Assembly (NCBI RefSeq): GCF_004114955.1
Contig: NZ_CP030053.1
Coordinates: 682,001 to 746,000 of the forward strand
Direction: 5' to 3'
DNA: 64,000 nucleotides
Origin: Bradyrhizobium guangzhouense
GTDB lineage: Bacteria > Pseudomonadota > Alphaproteobacteria > Rhizobiales > Xanthobacteraceae
The notes under the pieces are model-generated. The model was given only the letters and a program-made list of their open reading frames with translations. It was not told where the DNA came from and did not search any database. This document shows, one piece after another, positions 17,810 through 31,120 of this stretch (its first letter is position 1; every line of letters starts with the position of its first letter). A program made the position numbers and the translations under genes.

Positions 17810-19152
17810 ACATCAATACCTCGCCTGATCAGATCATCCGCAGCTCGGCGCAGGTGACGCCAGGCTACATGTCCGGGTTCGGCAATAGCTTCGAGACCGA
17901 GGCACTGCCGGGCGCACTGCCGATTGGGCGCAACTCGCCGCAGCGCTGCGCCTACGGCCTCTATGCCGAGCAGCTCTCGGGCTCTCCCTTCACCGCGCCG
18001 CGCGGCACCAATGAGCGCTCCTGGCTCTATCGCATCCGCCCCTCGGTGAAGCATTCCGGTCGCTTCGAGAAGGTCGATGGCGGCCTGTGGCGCTCGGCGC
18101 CGTGCCATGAATACGATCTGCCGATTGCACAGTTGCGCTGGGACCCGACGCCGCTGCCGCAGGAGGAGGTCACCTTCCTTCAGGGCGTGCAGACCATGAC
18201 GACGGCCGGCGACGTCAATACGCAGGCCGGCATGGCCGCTCATGTCTACCTCATCACCAAATCGATGGTGGACCAGCACTTCTATAATGCCGACGGCGAG
18301 CTGATGTTCGTGCTGCAGCAGGGGGTCTTGCGCATCGTCACCGAGTTCGGCCGCATCGATGCCGAGCCCGGTGAGATCGTGGTGATCCCGCGCGGCGTCA
18401 AATTCCGCGTCGAGATCCCGAACGGGCCGGCGCGCGGCTATCTCTGCGAGAACTACGGCGGCGCCTTCACGCTGCCGGAGCGTGGGCCGATCGGTGCCAA
18501 TTGTCTCGCCAATGCGCGCGATTTTCTCACGCCGGTCGCGAACTACGAAGATAAGGACACGCCGACCGAGCTTTACGTGAAATGGGGCGGGTCGCTGTTC
18601 AAGACCACGCTGCCGCATTCGCCCATCGACGTCGTCGCCTGGCATGGCAATTACGCGCCGTACAAATACGACCTGCGCACCTTCTCTCCCGTAGGCGCCA
18701 TCGGCTTCGATCATCCCGATCCCTCGATCTTCACGGTGCTGACCTCGCCGTCGGAGACGGCAGGCACCGCGAACATCGACTTCGTGATCTTCCCGGAGCG
18801 CTGGATGGTGGCCGACAACACCTTCCGTCCGCCCTGGTATCACATGAACATCATGAGCGAGTTCATGGGCCTGATCTACGGCGTCTACGACGCCAAGCCG
18901 CAGGGCTTCGTTCCGGGCGGCATGTCGCTTCACAACTGCATGCTGCCGCATGGCCCCGACCGCGACGCCTTCGAGCACGCCAGCAACGGCGAGCTGAAGC
19001 CGGTGAAGCTCACCGGCACCATGGCCTTCATGTTCGAGACCCGCTATCCGCAGCGCGTCACCGCGCATGCCGCGAATGCGTCGACGCTGCAGGACGATTA
19101 CGCCGATTGCTGGAAGGGATTGGAGAAGCGGTTCGATCCGAACCGGCCGTGA
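17806..19152 (+). CDS. hmgA: Homogentisate 1,2-dioxygenase
   Basis: 448 aa, normal family length. The Fe(II) ligands are recognisable in [14 protein letters not shown] (His and Glu) and CMLPHGPD (His). The N-terminus has the typical [18 protein letters not shown]. It cleaves the ring of homogentisate to maleylacetoacetate, the central step of tyrosine and phenylalanine breakdown. The ATG at 17806 follows AGGAGGAGGA and overlaps the previous gene by four bases. fahA follows after a 177 bp repeat-bearing gap; hppD, which makes the substrate, lies 4.5 kb downstream. Confidence 0.97.
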   Translation: MNINTSPDQIIRSSAQVTPGYMSGFGNSFETEALPGALPIGRNSPQRCAYGLYAEQLSGSPFTAPRGTNERSWLYRIRPSVKHSGRFEKVDGGLWRSAPCHEYDLPIAQLRWDPTPLPQEEVTFLQGVQTMTTAGDVNTQAGMAAHVYLITKSMVDQHFYNADGELMFVLQQGVLRIVTEFGRIDAEPGEIVVIPRGVKFRVEIPNGPARGYLCENYGGAFTLPERGPIGANCLANARDFLTPVANYEDKDTPTELYVKWGGSLFKTTLPHSPIDVVAWHGNYAPYKYDLRTFSPVGAIGFDHPDPSIFTVLTSPSETAGTANIDFVIFPERWMVADNTFRPPWYHMNIMSEFMGLIYGVYDAKPQGFVPGGMSLHNCMLPHGPDRDAFEHASNGELKPVKLTGTMAFMFETRYPQRVTAHAANASTLQDDYADCWKGLEKRFDPNRP

Positions 19153-19157
19153 CTCTC

Positions 19158-19310
19158 TTCCCCTCTCCCCTTGTGGGAGAGGGTGGCTCGTCGCGCAGCG
19201 ACGAGACGGGTGAGGGGTTCTCTCCGCGAGGACTCCTCTTACGATTAAGTGCGCGGATAGAACCCCTCATCCGGCGCTTCGCGCCACCTTCTCCCACAGG
19301 GGGAGAAGGG
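19158..19310. repeat. Intergenic palindromic repeat, family C, copy 1
   Basis: The inverted words CCCTCTCCCC..GGGAGAGGG (19161-19183) and CCTTCTCCCAC..GGGAGAAGG (19287-19309) bracket AACCCCTCA/TGAGGGGTT words. It is related to the CTCTCCCGC/GCGGGAGAG element at 31121-31245. It sits between hmgA and fahA, inside what is probably one transcript, so it may affect mRNA processing. Confidence 0.65.
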
Positions 19311-19329
19311 AGAAGGAATCGAGCCGAAA

Positions 19330-20604
19330 GTGACAATCCACCCCAACGACCCCAGCCTCCGCTCCTTCATCGACGTCGATCCCGCCTCCGACTTCCCGAT
19401 CCAGAACCTGCCCTATGGTGTGTTCTCGACCGCGGCGAACCCGACGCCGCGGGTGGGCGTCGCGATCGGAAACTACGTCCTCGATCTCTGGGAGCTCGAG
19501 CAGGATTCGCGGCTCGGTGTCGGACCGCTGGGCGTATTCTCCGGGCCCTCGCTCAATCCCTTCATGGCCCTGGGACCAAAAGTCTGGACGACGACCCGGG
19601 CACGGATCAGCGAGCTGTTGCGATCAGATCATCCGGAGCTGCGCGACAACGAGGAGCTGCGCAGCCAAGCGCTGGTGCCGATGCGCGAGGCGAGGCTGCA
19701 TCTGCCGTTCGCGGTGTCCGGCTATACCGATTTCTATTCCTCGAAAGAGCACGCCACCAATGTCGGCGTGATGTTCCGGGGCAAGGACAATGCGCTGCAG
19801 CCGAACTGGCTGTACATGCCGATCGCCTATAACGGACGCGCATCCACCGTCGTGGTGTCAGGCACCAAGGTGAAGCGGCCGCGCGGGCAGCTGAAGCCGC
19901 CGAACGTGGACGTGCCGAGCTTCTCGCCGTGCAAGCGGCTCGATTTCGAGCTGGAGATGGGTGTGGTCATCGGCCAACCCTCAGCTATGAGCGGCATGCT
20001 CACCGAAGCCCAGGCCGAAGAGATGATCTTCGGCTTCGTGCTGCTCAACGACTGGAGCGCGCGCGATATCCAGCAATGGGAATACGTGCCGCTCGGGCCG
20101 TTCCTGGCCAAGGCGTTCGCGACCTCGATCAGCCCGTGGGTGGTGACGCGCGAGGCGCTGGAGCCGTTCCGCCTGAACGGGCCGGCGCAGGAGCCGGCGC
20201 CGCTCGATTATCTCAAGCAGGCCAAGCCTCAAAACTACGATATCGCGCTCGACGTCTCCTTGCGCGCGGGCGGCGCCAACGCGCCCGCCGGCATCAGCCG
20301 GACCAATTTCAAATACATGTACTGGTCCTCGGTGCAGCAATTGATGCACCACGCTTCCTCGGGCTGCGCCATGAATGTCGGCGATCTCCTCGGCAGCGGC
20401 ACCATCTCCGGCCCGGAGAAGAACCAGCGTGGAAGTTTGCTGGAGATCAGCTGGAACGGCACCGAGCCGGTGGAATTACCCGGCGGCGCCAGGCGTACGT
20501 TCCTCGAAGACGGCGACAGCCTCGTGATGCGCGGCTGGTGCCAGGGCAACGGCTATCGCATCGGCTTCGGCGAGGTCGAGGGCACGATACTGGCGGCGGA
20601 GTGA
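19330..20604 (+). CDS. fahA: Fumarylacetoacetase
   Basis: 424 aa from a GTG start at 19330. Family landmarks are present: YTDFYSSKEHATNVG (metal Asp and catalytic His), RLDFELEMG (metal glutamates), LLNDWSARDIQQWEYVPLGP and the C-terminal GSGTISGPE. It hydrolyses fumarylacetoacetate to fumarate and acetoacetate, ending tyrosine degradation. No maleylacetoacetate isomerase gene is visible in the window, so that step must be encoded elsewhere or be non-enzymatic. Confidence 0.96.
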   Translation: MTIHPNDPSLRSFIDVDPASDFPIQNLPYGVFSTAANPTPRVGVAIGNYVLDLWELEQDSRLGVGPLGVFSGPSLNPFMALGPKVWTTTRARISELLRSDHPELRDNEELRSQALVPMREARLHLPFAVSGYTDFYSSKEHATNVGVMFRGKDNALQPNWLYMPIAYNGRASTVVVSGTKVKRPRGQLKPPNVDVPSFSPCKRLDFELEMGVVIGQPSAMSGMLTEAQAEEMIFGFVLLNDWSARDIQQWEYVPLGPFLAKAFATSISPWVVTREALEPFRLNGPAQEPAPLDYLKQAKPQNYDIALDVSLRAGGANAPAGISRTNFKYMYWSSVQQLMHHASSGCAMNVGDLLGSGTISGPEKNQRGSLLEISWNGTEPVELPGGARRTFLEDGDSLVMRGWCQGNGYRIGFGEVEGTILAAE

Positions 20605-20915
20605 TACAGTTGCTCGCCGAGAGTCGAATAAATCAATGCGCTCCTTAATTTAGGAGCAAGCCTAATCTTCAAAACAGACGACTACCACCGAGGTGGAGGT
20701 GCCTTAATACCACAGCGGGCTTTGAGCAACCCGTTGCCCGCGAGTCGATCGCGGCGCAACATAACCCATTAAAACTAATTACTTTTCGCCTAGGACTTGA
20801 CCGCTAATATCGAGCATGGAACCTTCCAAACAACTTTTAATTGCCGCCGCTCGCGCTGGTTTAACCGCGCGAAGCAGTTCTTAACACAATAATACTCACA
20901 AGCGGATTTACAATT
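20605..20915. other. AT-rich gene-free stretch preceding the metallophosphoesterase islet
   Basis: 311 bp with far more A/T than its surroundings (runs such as TTAAAACTAATTACTTTT). A short hairpin CTCCT..AGGAG lies at 20641-20656 just past fahA, without a clear T-tract. I see no integrase, tRNA end or direct repeat marking an insertion point, but the composition changes sharply here. Confidence 0.5.
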
Positions 20916-22649
20916 GTGCCAAAGCAACACTCTCAGAAAAAAGTTAACAAGCAGAAAAAAGTTAACAGGGCGAAGAATGGTGTTTTAGGCGGCTCTTCAC
21001 GTGAAGCGAGGAGTTGCATTAGTTGGTTGCACATTTCCGATTGGCATCAAGGCCTTCCTGATTTTGATCGCAGCGTTTTGCTGCAAGGGATGCTGGAAGA
21101 CATTCGCGCGAGAAGTAGCTTCGACCCTGAACTCTCGGACATCGACCTTGTAGTCTTTAGCGGCGACGTAGCTTTCTCCGGAAAGACCACCGAATACACG
21201 GTCGCCAAGACGACCCTGATAGATCCTATTCGAAAGCTTGTTGGCGAGCGAGCAAGATTCGTTTTTGCGCCGGGAAACCATGATCTGGAGCGCGACAAGG
21301 TTTCCGAAATTCCGCCCGATTGGGAAAAGCTTTTGTCGTCCAGGGCGCCGGAGCGTCAGAAGCAGCTCGGAGATCTGCTCTACGATAAGAAAAAATCTCC
21401 AATGATGCTCTCGCCGTTTCAGAACTTCTACCGCTTCTCCAAGGAGAATGGCTGGCCGTATCCCGATGGTGACTTGGTGCATTCGTTTATTCTGGAGCGG
21501 GGGACGAGCAAACTAGGTATCGCGACCGTCAATACGGCGGTTTGCTGCGGACGCCACGCTATTCGTGCTAAGGGCGAAGCTGCCGATCATCCTTACTGGG
21601 ATTACGGAACGCTTGCCATAACCGAAAGACAACTCCGCGATGCTATCCTTCGACTGAGGCACGCTGACTTCAAGATACTCGTAATGCACCATCCTTTGAG
21701 TTGGGTGCACGAAGACGAACAAGCTGTTCTTGAGCAGCTGATCTCATCCAACTTCGATCTGGTTCTTTACGGACATGAGCATTTGCCGAGGTTCAGTTCA
21801 GTCTCCGGAAATTTTGGCGATATCAAATTTGTTCCAGCCGGATCAGCGTACGCAGGCAGATCGCCGATCAATCCACGGTACACAAATGCGTTCAATTTCG
21901 GTCTCCTGAATTGCGCTACTGGCGAGGGTGCTATCCATCATAGACGGTGGATGGAGGAGCGTGATTGTTGGGCGATGGACGATAGATACTGGCCCGATGG
22001 AGTCGCGCGTTTTCTGATTCAAAAGAAGCTGCTATCCCAGAACTCCAAGTACATCTTCCACGCCTTGCGTCGGTTCAAGCCATTTCATTCAAAGCGTGCA
22101 GGAAGGAAAGCAGAGATAACACTCAAGCACCGGTCTCTGAGCCTGCCAGAGGGAGATTTTATCGACGCTACCGTACGCTATAAGATTGAGCTTCATCCGG
22201 GACCTGCGGAACTTTTCGAATTTAGGACGACCACCAACACGCGGATCGAAAATCATCCTTCAAAGGATATTCGCGACCGGGCGTTCTCGGTTATCAAAAT
22301 GTCGCCGAAGCCAAAAACGCAGAAACGAGATAAAACCCGAAACAATCGAATTGCGGGGACGTCCCAAATTTCGCCGCTGACCACGGTCGTAGAGTATCAG
22401 TATCGGATGTTGGAGATGGACAATGGCGTTTGGTATTTCGCGCTCGGCCGTTTCATAGATCAAGTCAAGATATTTATCGAGAAAGCCGAGGGCTTTGAGT
22501 ACGAGTTTCAGCCAATTGGCGGTTTTCCCGATTTGCAGCCCGGGCCCGATGGGCTTCTAAGTTTCGAGACCATCGAAAGCGAAGGCGGCCATCTGCCTGG
22601 TCAGGGGTATATGGTGCAGTGGTATCCCGCGACGGGGAAGACGAAATAG
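20916..22649 (+). CDS. Calcineurin-like metallophosphoesterase with uncharacterised C-terminal domain
   Basis: 577 aa from a GTG start with a weak ribosome site. A Lys-rich N-terminus precedes a complete phosphoesterase core: LHISDWHQG, VVFSGDVAFSG, FAPGNHDLERD, VMHHPLSW and YGHEHLP. Residues about 370-577 form a separate, beta-rich domain I do not recognise. Substrate is unknown; the core occurs in nucleotide phosphodiesterases, protein phosphatases and nucleases. Codon use and GC are clearly unlike its neighbours, which suggests horizontal acquisition. It is a single-gene islet between fahA and the DUF1272 gene, and a stand-alone defence or stress role is possible but unproven. Confidence 0.8.
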   Translation: MPKQHSQKKVNKQKKVNRAKNGVLGGSSREARSCISWLHISDWHQGLPDFDRSVLLQGMLEDIRARSSFDPELSDIDLVVFSGDVAFSGKTTEYTVAKTTLIDPIRKLVGERARFVFAPGNHDLERDKVSEIPPDWEKLLSSRAPERQKQLGDLLYDKKKSPMMLSPFQNFYRFSKENGWPYPDGDLVHSFILERGTSKLGIATVNTAVCCGRHAIRAKGEAADHPYWDYGTLAITERQLRDAILRLRHADFKILVMHHPLSWVHEDEQAVLEQLISSNFDLVLYGHEHLPRFSSVSGNFGDIKFVPAGSAYAGRSPINPRYTNAFNFGLLNCATGEGAIHHRRWMEERDCWAMDDRYWPDGVARFLIQKKLLSQNSKYIFHALRRFKPFHSKRAGRKAEITLKHRSLSLPEGDFIDATVRYKIELHPGPAELFEFRTTTNTRIENHPSKDIRDRAFSVIKMSPKPKTQKRDKTRNNRIAGTSQISPLTTVVEYQYRMLEMDNGVWYFALGRFIDQVKIFIEKAEGFEYEFQPIGGFPDLQPGPDGLLSFETIESEGGHLPGQGYMVQWYPATGKTK

Positions 22650-22699
22650 AAGCAGCAGTTTCTGCAGCCCTGCTCGCTTGGGTCCGCCAAATGGCGCAC

Positions 22700-23011
22700 C
22701 TACCGCCTCTCCGGCGGCACGTCGCGCACCCGCGCGCAATGCGCGGCGACATCCTCCAGGCTGTACTTCAGATGCACCCGCTTGTCGGACGGCGCCTGCT
22801 TAGCTGTGCACACGCCCGGCCGCCATTCCTGCGTCGGACGGATCGGGCGCGGCGCGAAGCCGCCGCCGCAATTCGGGCAGACGTTGGACAATCTCGTCTC
22901 GACGCAATCCGCGCAGAACGTGCATTCATAGGAGCAGATCCGCGCATCCGTCGCATCAGGCGGCAGGTCGCGGTCGCAATATTCGCAGTTCGGTCGAAGC
23001 TGGAGGGCCAT
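22700..23011 (-). CDS. DUF1272 domain zinc-ribbon-like protein
   Basis: 103 aa. The first 50 residues carry the paired cysteines of DUF1272 (CEYCDRDLPP, CSYECTFCADC, CPNCGG), likely binding one or two metal ions. The rest is a polar tail. The ATG at 23011 is preceded by GGAGA. Function is unknown. The gene sits convergent to the metallophosphoesterase islet, and normal GC returns here. Confidence 0.85.
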   Translation of the reverse strand: MALQLRPNCEYCDRDLPPDATDARICSYECTFCADCVETRLSNVCPNCGGGFAPRPIRPTQEWRPGVCTAKQAPSDKRVHLKYSLEDVAAHCARVRDVPPERR

Positions 23012-23085
23012 GGTCGAATCTCCGAAAGCCGGCCGGGATGATCGCAGATCACGCATGCAGCGCGAATGGCGTAGTTCCCTCGATT

Positions 23086-23580
23086 TCAGCCAGCCTTCAA
23101 ATCCTTCAGCGGCAGCTTCGAGCTCTCCTTGAGACGGTCGAGTACGATCGAGGAACGCACATGCGCCACGCTCTGGTGCGGCATCAGGACGTCGTTGACG
23201 AGATGGGACAAACCTTTGAGGTCGCGCAGCACGGCTTTGAGCACGTAGTCGGCGTCGCCCGTGAGCGAATAAGCCTCCTGGATCTCGTCGATGCGGTTGA
23301 CCAGCGCGCGGAAGCGCTTTGAGTTGTCCGGCGAGTGGGTCGCAAGCCCGACCTGGATGAAGGCGATCACGCCGAAGCCGAGCGCCTCGCTGGAGAGGTC
23401 GGCGTGATAGCCCGCGATCACCTTCTCCTCCTCCAGCCGCATCCGCCGCCGCGAGCATTGCGAGGCCGAGAGACCTGCCAGCTCGGCGAGCTCCTGGTTG
23501 GTGAGGCGGCCGTCATCCTGGAGCGCGCCGAGGATCTTGAGGTCGAAGGCATCCACCGCAATCATGCGTCTTTTGTCCAT
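23086..23580 (-). CDS. Lrp/AsnC family transcriptional regulator
   Basis: 164 aa from the ATG at 23580 (MDKRRMIAVDAFDLKIL); a second ATG at 23565 is possible. The N-terminal helix-turn-helix (LTNQELAELAGLSASQCSRR) and C-terminal ligand-binding RAM domain (AYSLTGDADYVLKAVLRD) are both present. It diverges from hppD, separated by 108 bp, and very likely controls hppD in response to tyrosine, phenylalanine or a related amino acid. Confidence 0.9.
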   Translation of the reverse strand: MDKRRMIAVDAFDLKILGALQDDGRLTNQELAELAGLSASQCSRRRMRLEEEKVIAGYHADLSSEALGFGVIAFIQVGLATHSPDNSKRFRALVNRIDEIQEAYSLTGDADYVLKAVLRDLKGLSHLVNDVLMPHQSVAHVRSSIVLDRLKESSKLPLKDLKAG

Positions 23581-23581
23581 T

Positions 23582-23599
23582 TCGTGCACAGATCGTGCA
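23582..23599. promoter_or_regulatory. Direct repeat in the Lrp/hppD intergenic region
   Basis: TCGTGCA occurs at 23582-23588 and 23593-23599, exactly 11 bp apart (one helical turn), immediately upstream of the Lrp-type gene. Phased half-sites of this kind suit Lrp/AsnC proteins, which bind as multimers. Role inferred from position. Confidence 0.35.
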
Positions 23600-23688
23600 T
23601 AGGATAGCGAAAACACGTCCCGTTTGCACGCCCATTGCGCGCCCCATGAAGGATAGTTCTCCCCAGCAGCAATTTGGGAGAACCGCCA

Positions 23689-24807
<1,119 letters not shown>

Positions 24808-24847
24808 GGACGCGGCCGTTCTCGGGTACGCTGCCGCATCAAACACA

Positions 24848-24879
24848 GTCGTCGTCCTGGCCTTCGCCAGGACGACGAC
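24848..24879. repeat. Perfect hairpin downstream of hppD (family B core)
   Basis: 14 bp perfect stem GTCGTCGTCCTGGC/GCCAGGACGACGAC around a CTTC loop. It shares its core with the hairpins at 643-662 and 744-763. It lies between the convergent hppD and CaiB-like genes; it may stop transcription on both strands, although no T-tract follows. Confidence 0.65.
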
Positions 24880-24915
24880 GGAGTGTCATGTGACAGCGGA
24901 GGTCTTGCAGCGCCC

Positions 24916-26037
24916 TTAACGCCCCGCCCACGCCCTCGTCACCGCCCCGATCTCCGCCACCTCCGGCTCGCGCACCGTGGACCGGGTGCGTGAGAACCTT
25001 GGCGCCGGCGCCGGCTGCTTCACGCCGTGGCGCTCGATGAAGACGTTGCGGGCGACCATGTGCGGATGCGCGGTCGCTTCCGACATCGTCAGCACGGGCG
25101 CGAAGCAGATGTCGGTGCCTTCCATGATTTTGCACCAGTCCTCGCGCGTCTTGCTCTTGAACACGGCCTTCAGCTTCTCTTTCAGCGCGGGCCACGCCTT
25201 GGGGTCCATCTGCGCGTCGAAGTCTGCATCGGTCAGGCCCGCATGCTCGCGCAGCAGGGCGTAGAACTGCGGCTCGATCGAGCCGATCGAGACGAAGTGG
25301 CCGCAGGCGCATTCATAGACGCCGTAGAAATGGGCGCCGCCATCGAGGAAATTCCGGTTGCGGCCCTCGGTCCAGCGCCCCAGCGTCTTCATGTCGAAGA
25401 AGAACGACATCAGCGAGGCCGCGCCATCGCACATCGCGGCATCGACCACCTGGCCCTTGCCGGACTTCGAGGCTTCCAAGAGCGCTGCGAGCACGCCGAC
25501 GACGAGGTAGAGCGCGCCGCCGCCGAAATCACCGACCAGGTTGAGCGGCGGCACCGGCGCTTCGTTCGTGCCGATCGCGGCGAGCGCGCCGGTGATCGAG
25601 ATGTAGTTGATGTCGTGGCCGGCGGCGTTCGCCAGCGGGCCTTCCTGGCCCCAGCCGGTCATGCGGCCGTAGACGAGCTTTGGATTGCGCGCGAGCACGA
25701 CGTCGGGGCCGAGCCCGAGCCGCTCCATCACGCCGGGCCTGAAGCCTTCGACCAGTGCGTCGGCGCCGGCGAGCAGGTCGAGCACCTGCGCGATCGCGGC
25801 CTTGTCCTTGAGGTCGAGCTCGATCAGCTTGCGGCCTCGTCCCGCCACCGACTTCATGCTCTTCTTCGCGCCGACACGGTCGAGCGTGACGACTTCGGCG
25901 CCCATGTCGGCCAGCAGCATGCAGGCGAACGGGCCGGGTCCGATGCCGGCGAATTCGACGATGCGGAAGCCCGCGAGCGGGCCGGAGGCGCGGACGGAGG
26001 AGTCTTCTGATCTTGCTTGGGCCGGTTGATCGAGCAC
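24916..26037 (-). CDS. CaiB/BaiF family enzyme, alpha-methylacyl-CoA racemase-like
   Basis: 373 aa from the GTG at 26037, preceded by GAGGAAAC; the longer open frame has no good start. Family III CoA-transferase fold: LAGFRIVEFAGIGPGPF, ADMGAEVV, GHDINYISITG (the racemase-type His/Asp site), QEGPLANAAG. It most resembles alpha-methylacyl-CoA racemases, which epimerise 2-methyl-branched acyl-CoAs, rather than CoA transferases. It lies 209 bp downstream of the CoxMLS-like operon on the same strand and may be co-transcribed; whether the substrates are related is unknown. Confidence 0.85.
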   Translation of the reverse strand: MLDQPAQARSEDSSVRASGPLAGFRIVEFAGIGPGPFACMLLADMGAEVVTLDRVGAKKSMKSVAGRGRKLIELDLKDKAAIAQVLDLLAGADALVEGFRPGVMERLGLGPDVVLARNPKLVYGRMTGWGQEGPLANAAGHDINYISITGALAAIGTNEAPVPPLNLVGDFGGGALYLVVGVLAALLEASKSGKGQVVDAAMCDGAASLMSFFFDMKTLGRWTEGRNRNFLDGGAHFYGVYECACGHFVSIGSIEPQFYALLREHAGLTDADFDAQMDPKAWPALKEKLKAVFKSKTREDWCKIMEGTDICFAPVLTMSEATAHPHMVARNVFIERHGVKQPAPAPRFSRTRSTVREPEVAEIGAVTRAWAGR

Positions 26038-26246
26038 GTTGTTGTTTCCTCGGGTCGCGTGCGCGGGCCTGATGTCAGGCCGTCGCGGTTCGACTTTCCT
26101 CTCGGGGGACGAGTTAATTGGCTGATTAACTCTTCTCGCCTTCATGCCGGCGAGGCAAGCGCTTTTCACGCATGGGCGCATCAAAAAAGCGGCGCGCATT
26201 GCTGCGCGCCGCGGAAGATTTGCGTTCAGTCGCTAGAACTGGATTG

Positions 26247-27047
26247 TCAGCCCGCGGCAGTCACCGCGCGCTGCGCCATCACCTTGACGAGGTTGGCGCG
26301 GTACTCCGCCGTGCCATGGATGTCGGCCAATAGTCCGCTCGCGGGAATGCTGACGTTGTCCAGCGCCGACGGTGACCAGTTTGCCTTCAGCGCGGCCTCG
26401 ATCGCACCAACCCGCATCACGCCGCTCTGCGAGGCGCCGGTCGCGGCGACGCGGACCTCGCCCGATTTCGTCTGCGCGACGAAGACGGCGGTGAGAGCGA
26501 AGCGCGAGGCCGGGTGCCGCATCTTGGCATAGCCCGCTTTGGCCGGAACCGGGAACGAGACGGCGGTGATGATCTCGCCGTCCTCGAGCGCCGTCGCGAA
26601 CAGGCCCTTGAAGTAGTCCTCCGCCGCGATCGACCGCTTGTTGGTCTTCACGGTTGCGCCGAGCGCGAGCAGCGCGGCCGGATAGTCGGCGGCGGGATCG
26701 TTGTTGGCGATCGAGCCGCCGATCGTGCCGCGATAGCGCACGGCGGGGTCGCCGATCAGCGAGGCCAGATAGGCGAGCGCGGGGATCGCCTTCTTCGCGG
26801 CATCGCTGGTCGCCACGTCGTAATGCGGCGTGGCGGCCTTGATGGTCAGGGTGTCGCCGGCGGCCTCGACGCCGATCAATTCCTTGATCTTGGCGACGTC
26901 GATGACATCGGAGGGCCCTGCGAGCCGTTGCTTCATCACCGGCAGCAGCGTCTGGCCGCCGGCAAGGAATTTCGCCTCGCTGCTCTTGCCGAACAGGCTG
27001 GCGGCCTCGTCCACCGAGGAAGCGCGATGATAGGTTGTCTGGTACAT
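26247..27047 (-). CDS. Molybdenum hydroxylase FAD subunit (CoxM-like)
   Basis: 266 aa. FAD-binding motifs AGGQTLLPVMKQRL and TIGGSIANNDPAADYPAALLAL, as in the medium subunits of CO-dehydrogenase-like enzymes. It passes electrons from the 2Fe-2S subunit to an acceptor. The ATG at 27047 has GGGAGGAACGAAG upstream. It is last of the three-gene operon S-L-M, 15 bp after the large subunit gene. Confidence 0.9.
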   Translation of the reverse strand: MYQTTYHRASSVDEAASLFGKSSEAKFLAGGQTLLPVMKQRLAGPSDVIDVAKIKELIGVEAAGDTLTIKAATPHYDVATSDAAKKAIPALAYLASLIGDPAVRYRGTIGGSIANNDPAADYPAALLALGATVKTNKRSIAAEDYFKGLFATALEDGEIITAVSFPVPAKAGYAKMRHPASRFALTAVFVAQTKSGEVRVAATGASQSGVMRVGAIEAALKANWSPSALDNVSIPASGLLADIHGTAEYRANLVKVMAQRAVTAAG

Positions 27048-27062
27048 CTTCGTTCCTCCCTC

Positions 27063-29405
<2,343 letters not shown>

Positions 29406-29486
29406 GTCTGGTCCTCCCGACCGGAATTGCTGTGCCTGCGCTTTCCATCGAAAGCTGCAGTGGTGATCGTTCGTTCGAGGCGGGCC

Positions 29487-29972
<486 letters not shown>

Positions 29973-30418
29973 GTGATACCTCCCGAATGTTTGTCGTTAT
30001 TCCAATTAGAGACAGCGCGAACGGAACTTTGCAACTGGGATTTTAGTCACTGCGCGTCATCGAAAGGTCATTGTGACCGTCGTCGCAGCCGCGCGATTCG
30101 GTCACGATGTTCCGCGCCACCGCCAGGATGTGGCGTGGCCGTGCAAGAAGCTTTCGAGAACGATGGTTGCGTCGTCGGTGGCTGCCGTGCTCACCGCATC
30201 GCGCGAAGCACGCCTTGGACATCGGGCTCCTCGCGCGTCGTTTCTCCCTTTGCTGCCTTGTTCGTTGCGCGAATAGGAGCACGCGCCCATGCCGTTGTAA
30301 CCGCGATCTTGGTAGTAGGCATTCGCGGTCTAAGTCATTGATTTTGTTAGCTGCGATGCAGCGAACCGTCGCCGGCTTGGGGGGCGTGGAACGGCCGTCG
30401 GCGTCGCAACGCTCGAAC
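29973..30418. other. Gene-free promoter region
   Basis: Upstream of the 2Fe-2S subunit gene and running to a family A repeat. Short open frames here lack homology-like features, ribosome sites and typical codon bias. No operator or RNA gene recognised. Confidence 0.5.
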
Positions 30419-30524
30419 GTCATTCCGGGCCCGAGCGGAGCGAGGGAGCCCGGAATCCATCGAGCGGCAGAGCCGGTGGATGAATGGATTCCGGGTTCGC
30501 GACTTTGTCGCGCCCCGGAATGAC
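30419..30524. repeat. Intergenic palindromic repeat, family A, copy 3
   Basis: 106 bp from GTCATTCCGGGC to CCCCGGAATGAC, with inner GGAATCCAT/ATGGATTCC. Close relative of 14187-14289. It lies between the CoxS-like gene and the divergent CoxG-like gene. Confidence 0.8.
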
Positions 30525-30637
30525 AGTCTCTCGCGTGAGTGAGACATCAGACGCAGCCCTAGTACTTCCTGGCGATTGATCGCGCACGCGCGCACCCCTA
30601 GTCGAGCCGGACAAGCAAACAGCAAAGGGTGGAAGCG

Positions 30638-31087
30638 ATGCAGATGAACGACAGTCAGCGGATCCCGGCGTCGAAAGCCGATGTGTGGGCCGCGCTCAAC
30701 GATCCCGACATCCTCAGGCGCTGCATTCCCGGCTGCCAATCGCTCGAGATGGCGTCGCCGACGGAGATGGTCGCGACCGTGGTGCTGAAGGTCGGGCCGG
30801 TGAAGGCGACGTTCAGCGGCAAGGTGACGCTGACGGATATCGATGCGCCCAACGGCTACCGCATCATCGGCGAAGGCGCCGGCGGTGTCGCGGGCTTTGC
30901 CAAGGGCGGCGCGAAGGTCAGGCTGGAAGAAGAATCGCCTGGGGTCACCATCCTTCACTACGAGGCCGAGGCGCAGATCGGCGGCAAGCTCGCGCAGCTC
31001 GGCTCACGGCTGATCGATTCGACGTCGCGCAAGCTCGCCGCGAATTTCTTCGAAAGTTTTGCATCCGTGGTAGCGCCATCATCGTGA
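30638..31087 (+). CDS. CoxG-like SRPBCC protein
   Basis: 149 aa from the ATG at 30638 (AAGGGTGGA upstream). The sequence IPASKADVWAALNDPDILRR and RCIPGCQSLE begins the helix-grip fold typical of CO dehydrogenase subunit G. CoxG proteins help place some molybdenum hydroxylases at the membrane. It is transcribed divergently from the CoxSLM-like operon, 665 bp away, and is likely functionally tied to it. It lacks the C-terminal membrane helix seen in some homologues. Confidence 0.87.
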   Translation: MQMNDSQRIPASKADVWAALNDPDILRRCIPGCQSLEMASPTEMVATVVLKVGPVKATFSGKVTLTDIDAPNGYRIIGEGAGGVAGFAKGGAKVRLEEESPGVTILHYEAEAQIGGKLAQLGSRLIDSTSRKLAANFFESFASVVAPSS

Positions 31088-31120
31088 TCGATGTGCGTGG
31101 TACCGTCTCACTTGCTCCGC

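Noticed and set aside
30043..30423. 126-residue minus-strand open frame upstream of the CoxS-like gene
   Set aside because: Arg/Ser-rich with no family features or codon bias, ending in a repeat element; not supported.
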